A DNA stretch of 64,000 bases from positions 3,038,001 through 3,102,000 of the forward strand of contig JASSKH010000004.1 in NCBI GenBank assembly GCA_031763025.1. Reading direction: 5' to 3'. Origin of the DNA: Macrocystis pyrifera (lineage: Eukaryota > Sar > Phaeophyceae > Laminariales > Laminariaceae). Of this stretch, positions 35,160 to 46,429 are shown one piece after another (position 1 is the first letter of the stretch; each line of letters begins with the position of its first letter). Both the position numbers and the translations under genes were made by a program. The notes beneath the pieces are model-generated. The model saw only the letters and a list, made by a program, of their open reading frames with translations, searched no databases and was not told the origin of the DNA.

Positions 35160-37210
35160 TAGTGCTGCTGCGTTGTTGCCGTGCATCATGCTGGAAGTGT
35201 ACATATTTTCGGATCGTCAATAAAATTCCGTAGGTTTCGCGATGGCGGCATACTAGGGTACATCATGCTTTTTTTCTTCCATATTTTCATATCGTTGCTA
35301 TGCTGCTGCTGCTGCTGCTGCCAACGCTGCTGCTGCCAACGCTGCGGCGATTCGTTGCAGCTTCTGCTGCTGCTAATGCTGTACCAGGTAACTGCTTCTG
35401 CTGCTGCTAATGCTGCCGCAATATCCACTGACTGCTGAATGTTCGTATGTACTCGGATTATTGTTTTTATTGGTCGTTTTTGTACCCAAATTGTTCTTTT
35501 GATACGTGAAAAATATTTTTGTCGTTTTGCTCCTGCATTTTGCGTACGTACTGCGTTTTCTCGTTTTTGGCTTGATTTTTTTTCCTATCGTTGCTACGTT
35601 GCTATGCTGCTGCTTGCTGCTGCTGTGGTGCTGCTGCGTGGTTGCCCTACATCATGCTGCACTTGTGTGTGTACATATTTCTGTATCGTCACTGAATTTC
35701 CGTCGGTTTTGCGATCGCGGCATACCAGGGTACATAGTTTTCTTCTTCCTTATTTTCATATCGTTGCTATGTTGCTGCTGCCAACGCGGATTATTGTTTT
35801 TGTTGGCCATTTTTGTACCCAAATGTTTTTTTTTATACGTAAAAAAAAATATTTTGGTCGTTTTGCTCCTGCATTTTGCGTACGAACTACTTTTTCTCGT
35901 ATTTTAGCTTGGTTCTTTTCGTATTGTTACTTCGTATGCTGCTGCTGCGTTGTTGCCGTGCAGCATGCGGGGTTGGGTCTATCTTTAGTGAGGTACCAAA
36001 AATACTTTTCGGACGGACTCGGGGTACATACTTTTTTTCTTCCTTCTATTCATATCGTTGCTATGCTGCTGCTGCTGCCAACGCTGTGGCGATCCGTTGC
36101 TGCTTCTGCTGCTGTTGCTGCTGCTGTTATTAAGTGGTGCCGCAATATTCACTGAATTGAGTGTTCGTATGTACTCGGATAATTGTGTTTCTTGGTCGTT
36201 TTGTCGTTTTGTGGCGCTGCTGCGTTGTTCCCGTAACATCATGCTGGACATGATTTGTGTGCCTATTACACTTGTGCGTGTGTACATATTTCTCTATCGT
36301 CAACGATTTTTTTTGTGGTGTTGCTGCGTTGTTGCCGTACATCATGCTGGACGTGATTTGTGTGTGTATTACACTCGTGTGTGTGTACATATTTCTGTAT
36401 CGTCAATAATTACCGTACGTTTTGCGATTGCGGCAGACCAGGGTACATAGTTTTTTTCTTCCTTCTTTTCACATCGTTGCTATGCTGCTGCTGCAGCCAA
36501 CGTTGCGGCGATCCGTTGCTGTTGCTGCTGCTGCTGCTGCTAATGCTAATAATAATGCTGCCGCAATATTCACTGGATGTTCGCATGCACTCGGATTATT
36601 GTTTTTCTTGATCGTTTTTGTACCTAAATGGTCGTTTGAGTACCTGGAAAAAATATTTTGGTCATTTTGCAGCTGCATTTTGCGTACGTACTGCTTTTTC
36701 TCGTTTTGGGCTTCGTTCTTTCCATATCGCTGCTACGCTGCTGTGGTGCTACTGCTGCGTTGTACATCATGTTGGTCATTTGTGTGTACATATTTTTGTT
36801 TCGCCAATGAAATTCCGTAGTTTTTGCGGTCGGTCGGCGGCATACCAGGGTACATACTTTGTTTCCTCTTTTTTATCATATATTTGCTATGCCGCTACTG
36901 CTGCCAACGCTGCGGCGATCCATTGCTGCTTCTGCTGCTGCTAATGTTGCTAATGCTGCCGCAACCACTGCTCGAAGCCGTTGCTACTGCTGCTGCTGCT
37001 GCTGCTGCGGGCTGATACTGCTAATGCTGGCTCAATATCCACTGATTGTTCTTATGTATTCGGATTACTGTTTTTCTTGGTCGTTTTTGCACCCAAATGG
37101 TCGTTTTGGTACGTTAAAAAAATATTTTGGCCGTTTTCCCGCTGCGTTTTACGCATGTACTTGCTGCTTCTGCTGCTGCTGCTGCCGTCGTATAGCAAGC
37201 GATTACGTGC
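35160..37210. repeat. CTG-rich modular repeat array in the intron of copy 2
   Basis: Same module type as at 31850-33170 but longer, with roughly six to seven module copies between 35160 and 37210. Recurrent words are GCAACGCTGCGGCGAT-like, CCGCAATATTCACTG, TCGTATGTACTCGGATTA, TTTTTGTACCCAAATGGT, TTTTGCGTACGTACT and CATCATGCTGGACATGATTT. A run of 17 C with Ts follows at 37254-37278, just before the last exon; a matching C-run sits at 33241-33251 in unit 1. Confidence 0.85.
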
Positions 37211-37999
37211 CGCTGTTGTGCCGCTGTAGAGCAGTACAAACAATGAACTTTGTCCCCCCCCCCCCCCCTTCCCCCTCCCCCGCCATTCCCTGCACGCCAC
37301 TCCCGCCCCGCGCACCCTGTTTACTTCGATCAGGTCGGTGGCAAGTGCTACAACTGCCGCCTGACGGACTCCACCATCAAAGACGGAGACATCATCATCA
37401 AGCGCAAAAAGACTCCCTTCCATTTCGCCTGCTCCAGGGCTTCGCGGAATTCCGAAGCAGTACGCCAAGCAGATTGTCTCCATCCAGGACGAATGAGAGG
37501 CAACAAATTGTTCCCACATTTCCCAAAATCACGATTATTTCTCCCTACACATACCCAACGGGTTCAACAGCGGACAGATCCACATTCTGGGCCTCCCGCC
37601 TCGTTACTACAGCAGCCTGGAAGACTATTTACGTATCATGTCTCATCCAAACTCCTATGCTGGCTAAATCGAAATCGCGGCCGCCCAGCAACTATACAAC
37701 ATTTCCATAACCGTTGTCGTCGCCGGCACTGCTGCTTTCCCCTCTGTCTCGAACCTTCCTTGAAACAACAGCATGTATGTTGTATATCATCCACATGCCA
37801 TGCACTACTCCTCTCTCTCCCCGCACTGATGAAAGATGTTATCCTTATTGTTAGACGAATGTCATTCTTACTCTTGCGTCACCCGATCTTACGTTTCACA
37901 TTACATTCACAAATAAGCGCGATTATTACATCCTTCACCATTTCTTACACAAATACGTTTAGTTTGGTTGGCTTTGGGTATTGCCCCAATTGCAATATA

Positions 38000-38068
38000 A
38001 CTGCAATTGGCGTCAAAGCCCAAAACCAACCAAAACTGCAATTGGCGTCATAGCCCAAAGCCAACCAA
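38000..38068. repeat. Tandem repeat, 2 copies of 35 bp
   Basis: ACTGCAATTGGCGTCAAAGC is followed by CCAAAACCAACCAAA and then repeated with few changes (CATAGCCC, AAAGCCAACC). The core also pairs with the GGTTGGCTTTGGG and AATTGCAATATAACTGC stretches just upstream (37966-38005), so a hairpin is possible. It lies near the 3' end of unit 2; unit 1 has only a single GGTTGGCTTTGGGC at the matching place. Confidence 0.85.
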
Positions 38069-38120
38069 GTTAAATGTATTTGTACAAGAAACGACGGAAT
38101 ACCTACTCCGAAGGAAAGCC

Positions 38121-39140
38121 TTGTATATATTTATAGATGATACCATCTCATTTTGTACATTCGAGCCGCGTACGTAATGTCGCTTCACGGAGTATGTTAC
38201 GTATCAGGTACATACACAATTCCGAAATATACTGTCGCTGTAAGTATGTCGATGAGGCACTCTGTACCAGGCATACATTCTCTGTTGTTAGAAGCAATTT
38301 TTGTGGTACATACAGCGGTGTAGCTGGGCGTGGCCTACCCGGTCGATTGTCATCCAGCCTCAATACCTCGGCATGTTTAATCAATAGAAGGCCGTAAAGT
38401 ATGCATCACATTATTATCGACTACAACTAGGAGTGTAGTGGCTTGCGTACGTGTGCTGATTTTTGTGGTATGTGCGGCAGTATACGTATACTCATAACAG
38501 CACCAGGCGCGCCATCGTTGGTCGCACGTCGATCCGACGTCCGTCGCTCTTGAACTCATCCACTTCGAGGTGAAGAATTGCCAGTACCGGGATGGACTGA
38601 ACACTTCGAGGTGAACAATTGCCAGTACACGGATGGACTGAACACTTTTGACGCAGGGGCACTGTGAATACTGCGAAGCCTAAGCCTTAGACTAGGGTAC
38701 TACGTAATTCGTCGACAACGATGGGGAGGTTTGCTGGCCTGTAGGCAGGAGCAAATACGAACACAATTTACAGACCTGGCCATTGTTAATATACTGTTAA
38801 GATATTGATACATCTATATCATGCAGTAAGCCGCCCGCAAACCCAGTGCATCATGCGTGTGGGAGCGCGGCTTTCAATAAAGTGCAGAAGTAGAGAGAAA
38901 GGGATTTCGTGCCCGCAGTTTTCTGATTGGTCAATCGTTTTGGTTGGAAATTTGGATTGGTGGAAAATCCTTGGTCGACATTTTTGTCGTGATCCGAGAT
39001 CGTGATGTCACTTTTCGGGGAAAAAAAAAAACATGGGTAGAGCACACCAGGTACAAGAGTGTCCATCCATGAAGGGCTTGGCAGCAAGAGGTGTACCAGC
39101 AAAAAATAGTACGCTTACATTCCCTTACTGATCCACTCAC
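38121..39140. other. No gene recognised; one 41-bp tandem repeat
   Basis: A 41-bp unit is repeated twice at 38562-38602 and 38603-38643 (ACTTCGAGGTGAAGAATTGC, then CAGTACCGGGATGGACTGAA). The minus-strand frame at 38148-38384 shows no motif. Confidence 0.5.
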
Positions 39141-39314
39141 CGTGTTGGCCGATACTGTCGTCTCTCCTTCAATAGTGAAAGTCAAGGAAGCGCCGTAGCA
39201 CGTACACGATGAGAGGTCCGTGGCGTTGAGCTGGACGCATGATAGTTGGCCTACTACACTGGTCACGGCCAGCGCGCTCAGTGTACCTATCAGCGTAACC
39301 TTGGACAACGTCAT
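39141..39314 (-). CDS. Isolated first exon with signal peptide
   Basis: From ATG at 39314 this exon reads MTLSKVTLIGTLSALAVTSV, then VGQLSC: a short basic start, a hydrophobic core and small residues before a likely cleavage site. A Cys-containing segment follows (CVQLNATDLSSCTCYG, then LTFTIEGETTVSANT). It ends exactly on a codon boundary at a good donor, ACG|GTGAGT (39141/39140). It therefore looks like exon 1 of a secreted protein. No continuation was recognised in the next few kilobases on the minus strand. The nearest minus-strand exon that needs a phase-0 upstream partner is the vWA exon of gene A at 19173, about 20 kb away with the zinc-finger duplication between. It could be its first exon, or a remnant of another gene. 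Confidence 0.55.
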
Positions 39315-41339
39315 CGCGGCGCCCAGTCGTCCCTATGTATGCGCGTGTCTATGTCCGGTCCTGATATTTGCGGAAGGAAATAGGGGGGTTGGTTCAGGAT
39401 TGGGGCAGTGTCTGTACACAGGTGGTCATTTAGGAAAATTGCGGGACGTTGCGGCCAAGCCACAACCTTACTTCGTACCTACGTCGTGGCGTATGTACCA
39501 TATCGTGCGCGGAAGCACCTCGATTATGACGCGCTCTTCTGTGAACTTCAAACACAACGATAGGTTGCCGTCAGGTTTTCTAATAGTTGTGACCTAACAA
39601 TATTGGTGTTTTCTCAAATATCTCTTCAACACAACAGAACTTCGTAATGAGTTTTGGACTGGCGCTTGCCCTGATTTTCCAGATAATAAGCGAATTTAAC
39701 CCCAGTATTGTATCGGGTTCCTCAAGCAGCGAAATAAATTACGGGCAAAAAAACACTATTATCGCACGCAGGTCAAAAATATATACAACGGTTTGGAGGG
39801 GTTCTACGATAGAGGTTCACCCCAAGTTTTCTCGCGCTCCTTAATTAAGGAGCTCCATACCTCAACCGAAAATGACTTCAGGCGAAACAAATTGCACCCC
39901 GAGTAAAAGTCATATGGCCCGAGTATTTAAAAAACGTCATTTTTCGAAACAAGAATGTCATGTCGACGGTTTTGGCTTAAGGGACCCAGACATTCAGAAA
40001 TTATTTTGGCGAAAATATGCTACCTCTGTCGTAAAACGCGTCTATGGCACACAAGACGTTATTGAACAACTCAATACGACTGCACAGTAAGCCTGTACAA
40101 TTCATGGTGCCGGCTTGTGCAACCAACACAGGTTAGTGCAAGGTTTGTACACAAACATGAAAAAATATTGGGCGATTGTAATTGTTACGTATAGTTGTCG
40201 GCCTTCCTTTTGTGACCGCGCTTGTCCAACCAAAAAACGAGCTGCAGAGTACTTGTTGAACCTGACCGAATACTCGACGAAAATCAAGGGGTTACAAGTT
40301 TCCCCTAAAATATATCGGTTTGATATGCGAAGGAGATTTGGCCTTTGTGGCCTAAAGGCCGAATACTCGACGAAAATCAAGAGGTTACAAGTTACCCAAA
40401 AATGAATCGGGTGAGCATGCGAAGGAGATTTGGCTCTTGTGGCCCAAAGCGTGATGACCCCCTTCTTAGCAGATGGCGAATTATGTTTCACGTATATACA
40501 AACAGCTTGAGGATATGACTGAATATAGTGAACATATATATAATGCTTAGATCAGTGGAAAACTACGTTTTTCTGTTTTGCTCACGTCCGTATCGTCGGA
40601 AGAAAAACGCGGGTGGACTGTAGTTTTTGCTTTTTCGGTACAGCAATGTCAGCAAAGATTACTCTCCCTACTGAATGTCCTGGTAGCAGTGATCATCACG
40701 TTAAGGACCGGCGTTCGATTTTGGTTTCGAGGGGAACATTCCTTGTGGAAAAGTCACACCCCCCGAACCCTACCTGCGGAGTCCTGAGGCACATGTTCGA
40801 AAACCTTTCTTTAACGGCAATATTTTCGTATTACAGCCAAACATGTCGACCCACCCTTAACACGAAGAACGCCTCAAAGACGAACGCCATATTTAACACT
40901 CCACCACCTGTTGGTCAGCGTAAACCTCGAACGGATTCTCACGCCACCAACGTTGTTCAAGACTGAACGTCGACGACAATGCCACCCACACGCTTACCGA
41001 CCGGTGCCAGCCTCTGCGCCCGTCAAAGCACGAGCGCAACAGAGTTCTACGGGGTAGGGGCTACGGAATAAACTTACGCACAGGGATACGTGTACAGGAT
41101 GGGAATACAACAGACCGAACGTTTTAGAGGTTTGCTGTCCGTTAGAAACGATTGGTGTGAATGCTACTGGGGTTTTTGTCTAACACCGGTTAAATATACC
41201 AAGTATCTGTGGTTCGCGAGGTATACTGTTCACCATGAAACGTGTTTCATAGGCCGCTAAAACAATGGAACTCGGATACATAGCTTCAGTGCAGAGCTCA
41301 ATATTTACACAGCAAACCACTATATAAGAAACGTACGGA
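39315..41339. other. No confident gene; one 93-bp tandem repeat
   Basis: Two copies of about 93 bp at 40266-40358 and 40359-40447 share CGAATACTCGACGAAAATCA, GGTTACAAGTT and TATGCGAAGGAGATTTGGC-type words. Two plus-strand frames, 39647-39844 and 39872-40090 (the latter with DIQKLFWRKYATSVVKRVYG), could be exons of an unknown gene, but I see no motif or splice link. Confidence 0.45.
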
Positions 41340-41920
41340 AATATGTGTACAAGGTCCTTTGTGTGTGTTCTTCACATTGAACCGCTATTTCGACCCGTCG
41401 CGTCGACATCCAGCAAAACCAGTGTCCGTGCCGATTCTGCAATCCTAGAAGAGTTACAAGTTCGGTGGCCAGAAAACTACGACACAGAGATACTACATTG
41501 CCCCTCAGTAAGCAGAGTAGACAACGTAGTACCATCGATGATACCGGATACGACAGGAACGACATGCACATTCTAGGAAAAAGAGATACCAAAAGGAAAC
41601 AAACAAACAAAAATAATTGAAAGCGAAGAAACAATTGGAGGAAAAAAAATAGGAAAAGGAAAAGTAAAGAAAACTCTGTCGTGCCTCCCCGCAGGGGATG
41701 TGAACGACACTTAGAAAGAACGAGCTAAAGAAACAGCAGCGCTACACACTACACACAGATAAGACAAAGACTCAAGGAAAAGAACAGGCAAACCGATGCA
41801 CAAATCACCCTCCAAGTAGTCGCAGCAATTTGTGGTGTGAGTAGCATAGCCAGGTTCTCCATACTAGGCCGTCTGGTACCTTGCTGCCCTGTATACATTC
41901 TCCGTCCTTCTTTCGTCAAC
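41340..41920. repeat. LTR-like dispersed repeat, copy 1
   Basis: Shares ordered blocks with 60850-61530: GTGTGTTCTTCACATT, CATCCAGCAA, GTCCGTGC, CGGTGG, ACTACGACAC, then a purine-rich stretch, and finally CTGGTACCTTGCTGCCCTGT. ACTATATAAG lies just before it. Length, the TATA-like word and purine tract suggest an LTR or other non-coding part of a retroelement. The ends were not defined. Confidence 0.5.
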
Positions 41921-44900
41921 TATGCCCCAGACGAAACAAGCGAAGCTGGCTCGTCATCCACCCACGCCACACGACTCCTTCCGTAAGGACAGGAAGAAAG
42001 AAAGAGTATGCGAAAACGTTGAAAATCAGGCAGGTGTCTTGAACCACCATCAATAACTTGCTTTTGTGTGCCACATGCAGAGCACATGTGCGAGCGCTTC
42101 TTGTTGCTGCCCATCGCTGCCCCTCTACCTCCCGCGCTAAAACACGAGGGGTACTAGGGAAATTTGTTCGCGGCCCCTCCATCACGCGCAACCTGCCACT
42201 TATCGCACAGTGTAGGGACATGGTGACTTGTGCCGCCTGTTCAGTTTCTCGTAAAGCGTATATGGTATTCGGGTGGTCGATTCCATGTGACACCTGTCGC
42301 CCCAGCGGCCTAGCGGTACCTACGAATGCTACTAAAAGTTGCTCCTGGAGTTCCTACCGCACGTGGATCGGATGTTTGCGTTTGCATGTAGTAACCAACA
42401 AAGGAAAATATGACTCAACTACGCACTAGATGGGAGTACCGACGTTAGCGCGGGTAGGCGCAATTCGATGCGGGTCGAAGAGGGACGAAAGGGTCGAGGT
42501 TTTCTTGTGATAATAACGCGAGGCACGAACCGTCATGGGGCGGAGGGAAAAGAGGTTGCTTTGTGAAACTGGGTCTGAGTCACGACCGGGGTAGCAGATG
42601 GAAAAAGGGAGAAGGTATTGAATGGGAAAGGAAAAAAGAGAATACAAAAATATACATTACGTACGTGCTGCTGCTGTGTATATATACTGTAGCACCGGAA
42701 ACGATGAGACAAGCTGTCAAAACACCAGGTTACTCATAAGCGCTATTCTGGCCGCCGCCAGCGGTGCAGCGGCAGTACACCAACTAAACACTTCCAATGT
42801 ACCTACCTGGCGAATCGTCGTTTGTACTGGCCGAGTTAACGTATCGCTCGCAATGCAGATGTGGTACCCGGAGGCGTTGCCGAAGAATGTGCGCAAATAT
42901 CCAGTTCGCTTGACGGGATCTTATTCTGATCGTGGGTGGCACCAAACCCTCTCTGCTGATATGGAGGGGCGGCTAAGACCGGGTAAATATTCAAGGTGAT
43001 AGCGTGGTTCGGGCGGGGGCGGGTGAGCAAAACATATTCTACTATACCCACTGTATTGCACGACGATTGGAGAAAAACATTCACCGACTGGAGATGTCCT
43101 GTGGGTACGGTAAGGTGTCCCGTCAACCGTTTCGGTACTGCGCTCCCGTCTTGGGGGAAAAACTACCAATAACTTGCTGGTCTGTGTCCAACAAGGGATG
43201 CCAGTCCCCACAGGCGTGATCCGTTCAGAAAACACGCTGTGAGTGCTGGTGAATACAACATCTGCGGGTGTGTGCACTAGGCACAACGCTTCATGAAACT
43301 ACTGGAACGTACGAAAGTGCATGGTCGTGGCCAGGCAGCATGTGTGTGATATTCATATTGCCGGTCCGCTTCCCGAGCAACGAGGCGATTACCGACGGAG
43401 CATAGGGTTTCATCGCTTTGGCCTTTACGTCGTGACCAATGGGCATGATATGGCAGCGGGGGTATACGAATAGTATTACTGGTAAGTGTTCGCATCGCGA
43501 GACGGCAGGGGTTATATTTTGGTACGTATCAGGTACCTGACAGGCGTTGCCGCGCCTTGAAGGAGCTGAAAGTCAAAAGTTCGATTCCTAATTCAGTGCG
43601 GAGAGCGAATTGCGCGTGCCACAGGCGAAATAGACCAGACGGGATGTTTTTGCACCCCGTCTAGCAACTAATAAGGAGGTGTATTGAGTGCGACAAATCT
43701 GGAAAGCACGGGTCAGGACAAAAAACAGGGAATACGACGCGTGCAGCCTGTCCACCTACTCTCAATGTTCTTCGAGGAAAAAAATCGTCACGACTTGAAG
43801 TTGGCATTTTCTCTTCGATGGTAATACGATGTTTATGACGTACTTCTTCTGATGACCCTTCTATATGTGGACATCTTCAAGTGTCTTGAGGTGCTTTGCA
43901 ATACGCATACACAAGTATACATGTTGCGTCCGTTCAAGGGTGCATCTGGACCCTAACGTCGTCCTCTACACAGCTTCGCTTCGGCTAAATTATTCATAAA
44001 GTTGATGTAAGGTTGATGTGGGGATAGGAGGTGACGAAGCCTGCTTCTGCACATGCATGGAGGAACGACTTCAGAGCACCATTATTGCGGAAAAGCGAAC
44101 ACTCATAATAATAGAGCAGCGTGAAGCCTACGCTTATTTGGGAGTTTCCTCTGGCGTGTAGTTCTATCTTAGGTACCAATATAGGGCAGATGCATGCAAT
44201 ATCACATCTGTGAAAGCCGAGCGATATTTTCAAGTTGTACCTTTTTCGTCCGCGAGTACTTGATCCCATTTCCCGGTTTCTTCCAGCCGGGCTAGATGCT
44301 CACTCACGGTAAATTATTGTTAATTTTTTGTTTGGCACACCGCACCGGTCTTCGTAGCCAAACATGCTTGGATCCTTTTAAAAAACGTCTCAGGTCGTCA
44401 TGGGGAGGCACTGTGATCCGGCCCGGGATTTGGCCTGGCCCGTCGTATCACTGTTGTTTTTCGATGCACCGCGGCCCGTTTAGGCCTATCAACTTCATTT
44501 CGGTTAGACCGTACCCCCGGCCCGAGTCATCAATGTTAGAGGGGATGGGCCACGGCTCGGTTCAGCCATTACATGCTGGCTCTGTTAATATATATATTCA
44601 TTTTTCTTGACCCGGCCCGGCCCGGCTCCGCCCGGCCCTCGCAATCGGCCAGTTACAACCCCTGGAAAACAATAGCAGTACCACAAACGAGTTCACTTGG
44701 AAACATTTGAACAACGCAAGACAGCGAGACAGGTTACATAGGGTATATCGTGGACCCAATAACTGTACCCATTATACGAGGGAAAACATCGAATACTTTT
44801 TGATGGCGCTCATTTACAGATGGTAGATTATACCAATGTGCGTGCCGGGTTTCTGCCGCGTAGGCGACGTGATTTACGGCTTCGAGGAAGCGTTGTTGAT

Positions 44901-45440
44901 CCGATCTAACTTGTGCTTCGTATCCTGATATCGACGTTTCCACATGTGTGTCGAAATTGGTGTTATAATACGATTTGGCATGTGCTAACCTTTCAAATTA
45001 CGCCTGTCATCCTACCGCCGATCTACACATGCAGTTTGTAAACGGATTGCGCTTGAGCTACACGTGAAAGGAAGTTTCGTAGGTCTCGCTTCCGGGCCAT
45101 TGAACACTGGCAGTGCACTGGTCCTGCCGCCTGAGTCAGTTCGTAGAAGCCCCTCCAGGTATATATATATTATCGCTTAGAATACACAAGACAAGGAAGA
45201 AAGGGGGAGAACATGATGTACACACACAAACAAGAAGAAGTAGAACAAGAAGAAGAAGTGAGAAAGCTGCGGATAAGATACGTCTCAACCCGCTGACCGT
45301 TCCACACAGAAACACGCATATTTCCTGTATGGAACTCCCAAATACCGTTACACATGAATCCATACACCAAGTACGTGAGCACTCCGAACAGCCCCTCTGC
45401 TCTCTACTTGGCTGCTTGGTGAATGGGATCACCACAAATC
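41921..45440. other. No gene recognised
   Basis: Holds a GGCCCGG-rich patch at 44410-44640 and open frames without motifs (41916-42293, 42836-43126 and 44734-44943 on the minus strand; 42058-42429 on the plus strand). The sequence near 43585-43610 (AAGTTCGATTCC) resembles a tRNA B box but does not fold into a tRNA. TTCTTCTTG runs occur near 45230-45265 on the minus strand. Confidence 0.35.
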
Positions 45441-46429
45441 GCTCATGATAAAGTACCATGCCATGATGATAGACCACGATCAACCCAAAATCCAAATCCA
45501 AGGTATTGTACTCAAAGATAAGTATATGTCAAGACCACCAATGCCTCCAATCAGAATATCACGAATACAAATATCAAAGTCTCAAATCTCACAAAGAAAC
45601 AAACTTGATCTTCATATCTCAGAAAATAGTACCACAAGAACAGCTGCTCAAAACCCGAAAAATAATAAATCGGAGAAAAAACAGAAATCGACTCCTCAAA
45701 TCTCGACTGTACAGAAAGATCAAGCCCGCCAAGCCCAGAAAAGCCCACAAAGCAACTCCTCAAAATCTCAGAAAACAATCAATCGAATCCTTGCATCATT
45801 TGTATAGTACTGCAGTACTCCCTTTTTTTTTCTCTCCATCTGAATCAAACACCAATCCGATATAGCCTCTCTCCAGGGACACACTAAATCCAGTCAAATG
45901 GCAACCAAAACCCAGAATTTCGTCTCTGAAATAACGCCCCAGTTTAGTGCGGTCGCCGTAGTATACTACAGATTTCAATTTCGCGTTACGTACGTAGATA
46001 CGTATTCAGTATAATAATGTTATACAGTAGTTCCAAATATTTCAGCTTTCCTGCTACGTACAGCAGTCTTCCAGCCCCAACGGAACGGGATAAAAAGCAC
46101 CACTCATGAATCACGATCGACTCCTCAACTCAAACCAGAATGGTACATAGTGGCATGTCGGATTCACTCCCAAAAATAAATCACAAATCATAGGACCGCA
46201 TGAAGTCAAATCGCCCAAAAAATTAACTCTTCAGATCTCAGCAATAAAATATCATGACCTCCAAGCTCAATAAAATCCATAAACTATCTTCTCAAATCTC
46301 ATGAGATTTGTGATAACTTCCTCGAATTCCCCTCAAATCACAGAAAGATACAAAAATCGGCCTCGTCAGACATAAAAAATTTACTCAAAAACAAAACAAA
46401 ACAAAACAAACAAACAAATTAGCTCATGT
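45441..46429 (-). mobile_element. 3' flank of copia element 2, with CTCAAATCTC repeats
   Basis: A-rich on the plus strand and full of variants of CTCCTCAAATCTC (for example near 45584, 45693, 45757, 46113 and 46290). It follows the end of the copia 2 reading frame, so it is probably the element's 3' untranslated region and perhaps LTR. The LTR ends could not be fixed because no matching 5' copy is visible before the sequence gap. Confidence 0.4.

Larger units (their letters stand above)
34121..38120 (+). pseudogene. Zinc-finger/OTU-like gene, tandem copy 2 (damaged)
   Basis: Second unit of the duplication, longer than unit 1 mainly because its intronic array is bigger. Exons parallel unit 1: up to 34711 (donor GTGAGT), 34871-34959, and from 37334 (acceptor CGATCAG). 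Here the zinc ligands lost in unit 1 are kept: NCELCARPIKEGTV and KCYNCRLTDSTIKDGDIIIK, followed by PFHFAC. It has its own damage. An 8-nt insertion near 34537 (ACTT repeated) shifts the frame after CDRCTDQH. The donor of the middle exon is ATGAGT instead of GTGAGT (34960). One T is missing near 37511, and a TAA (37665-37667) replaces the Tyr codon just before the IEIAAA segment. So neither unit is intact, and the lesions are independent. Either both are pseudogenes or the gene structure differs from my reading. Confidence 0.55.

Noticed and set aside
31779-37230. Many open frames rich in Cys, Leu, Ala, Ser or Gln
   Set aside because: They are translations of CTG/CAG repeats and shift freely between frames. 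None has a supporting motif.
43560-43620. Possible tRNA gene (AAGTTCGATTCC, B-box-like)
   Set aside because: The T stem does not pair, and no D arm or anticodon arm can be formed in the right spacing.
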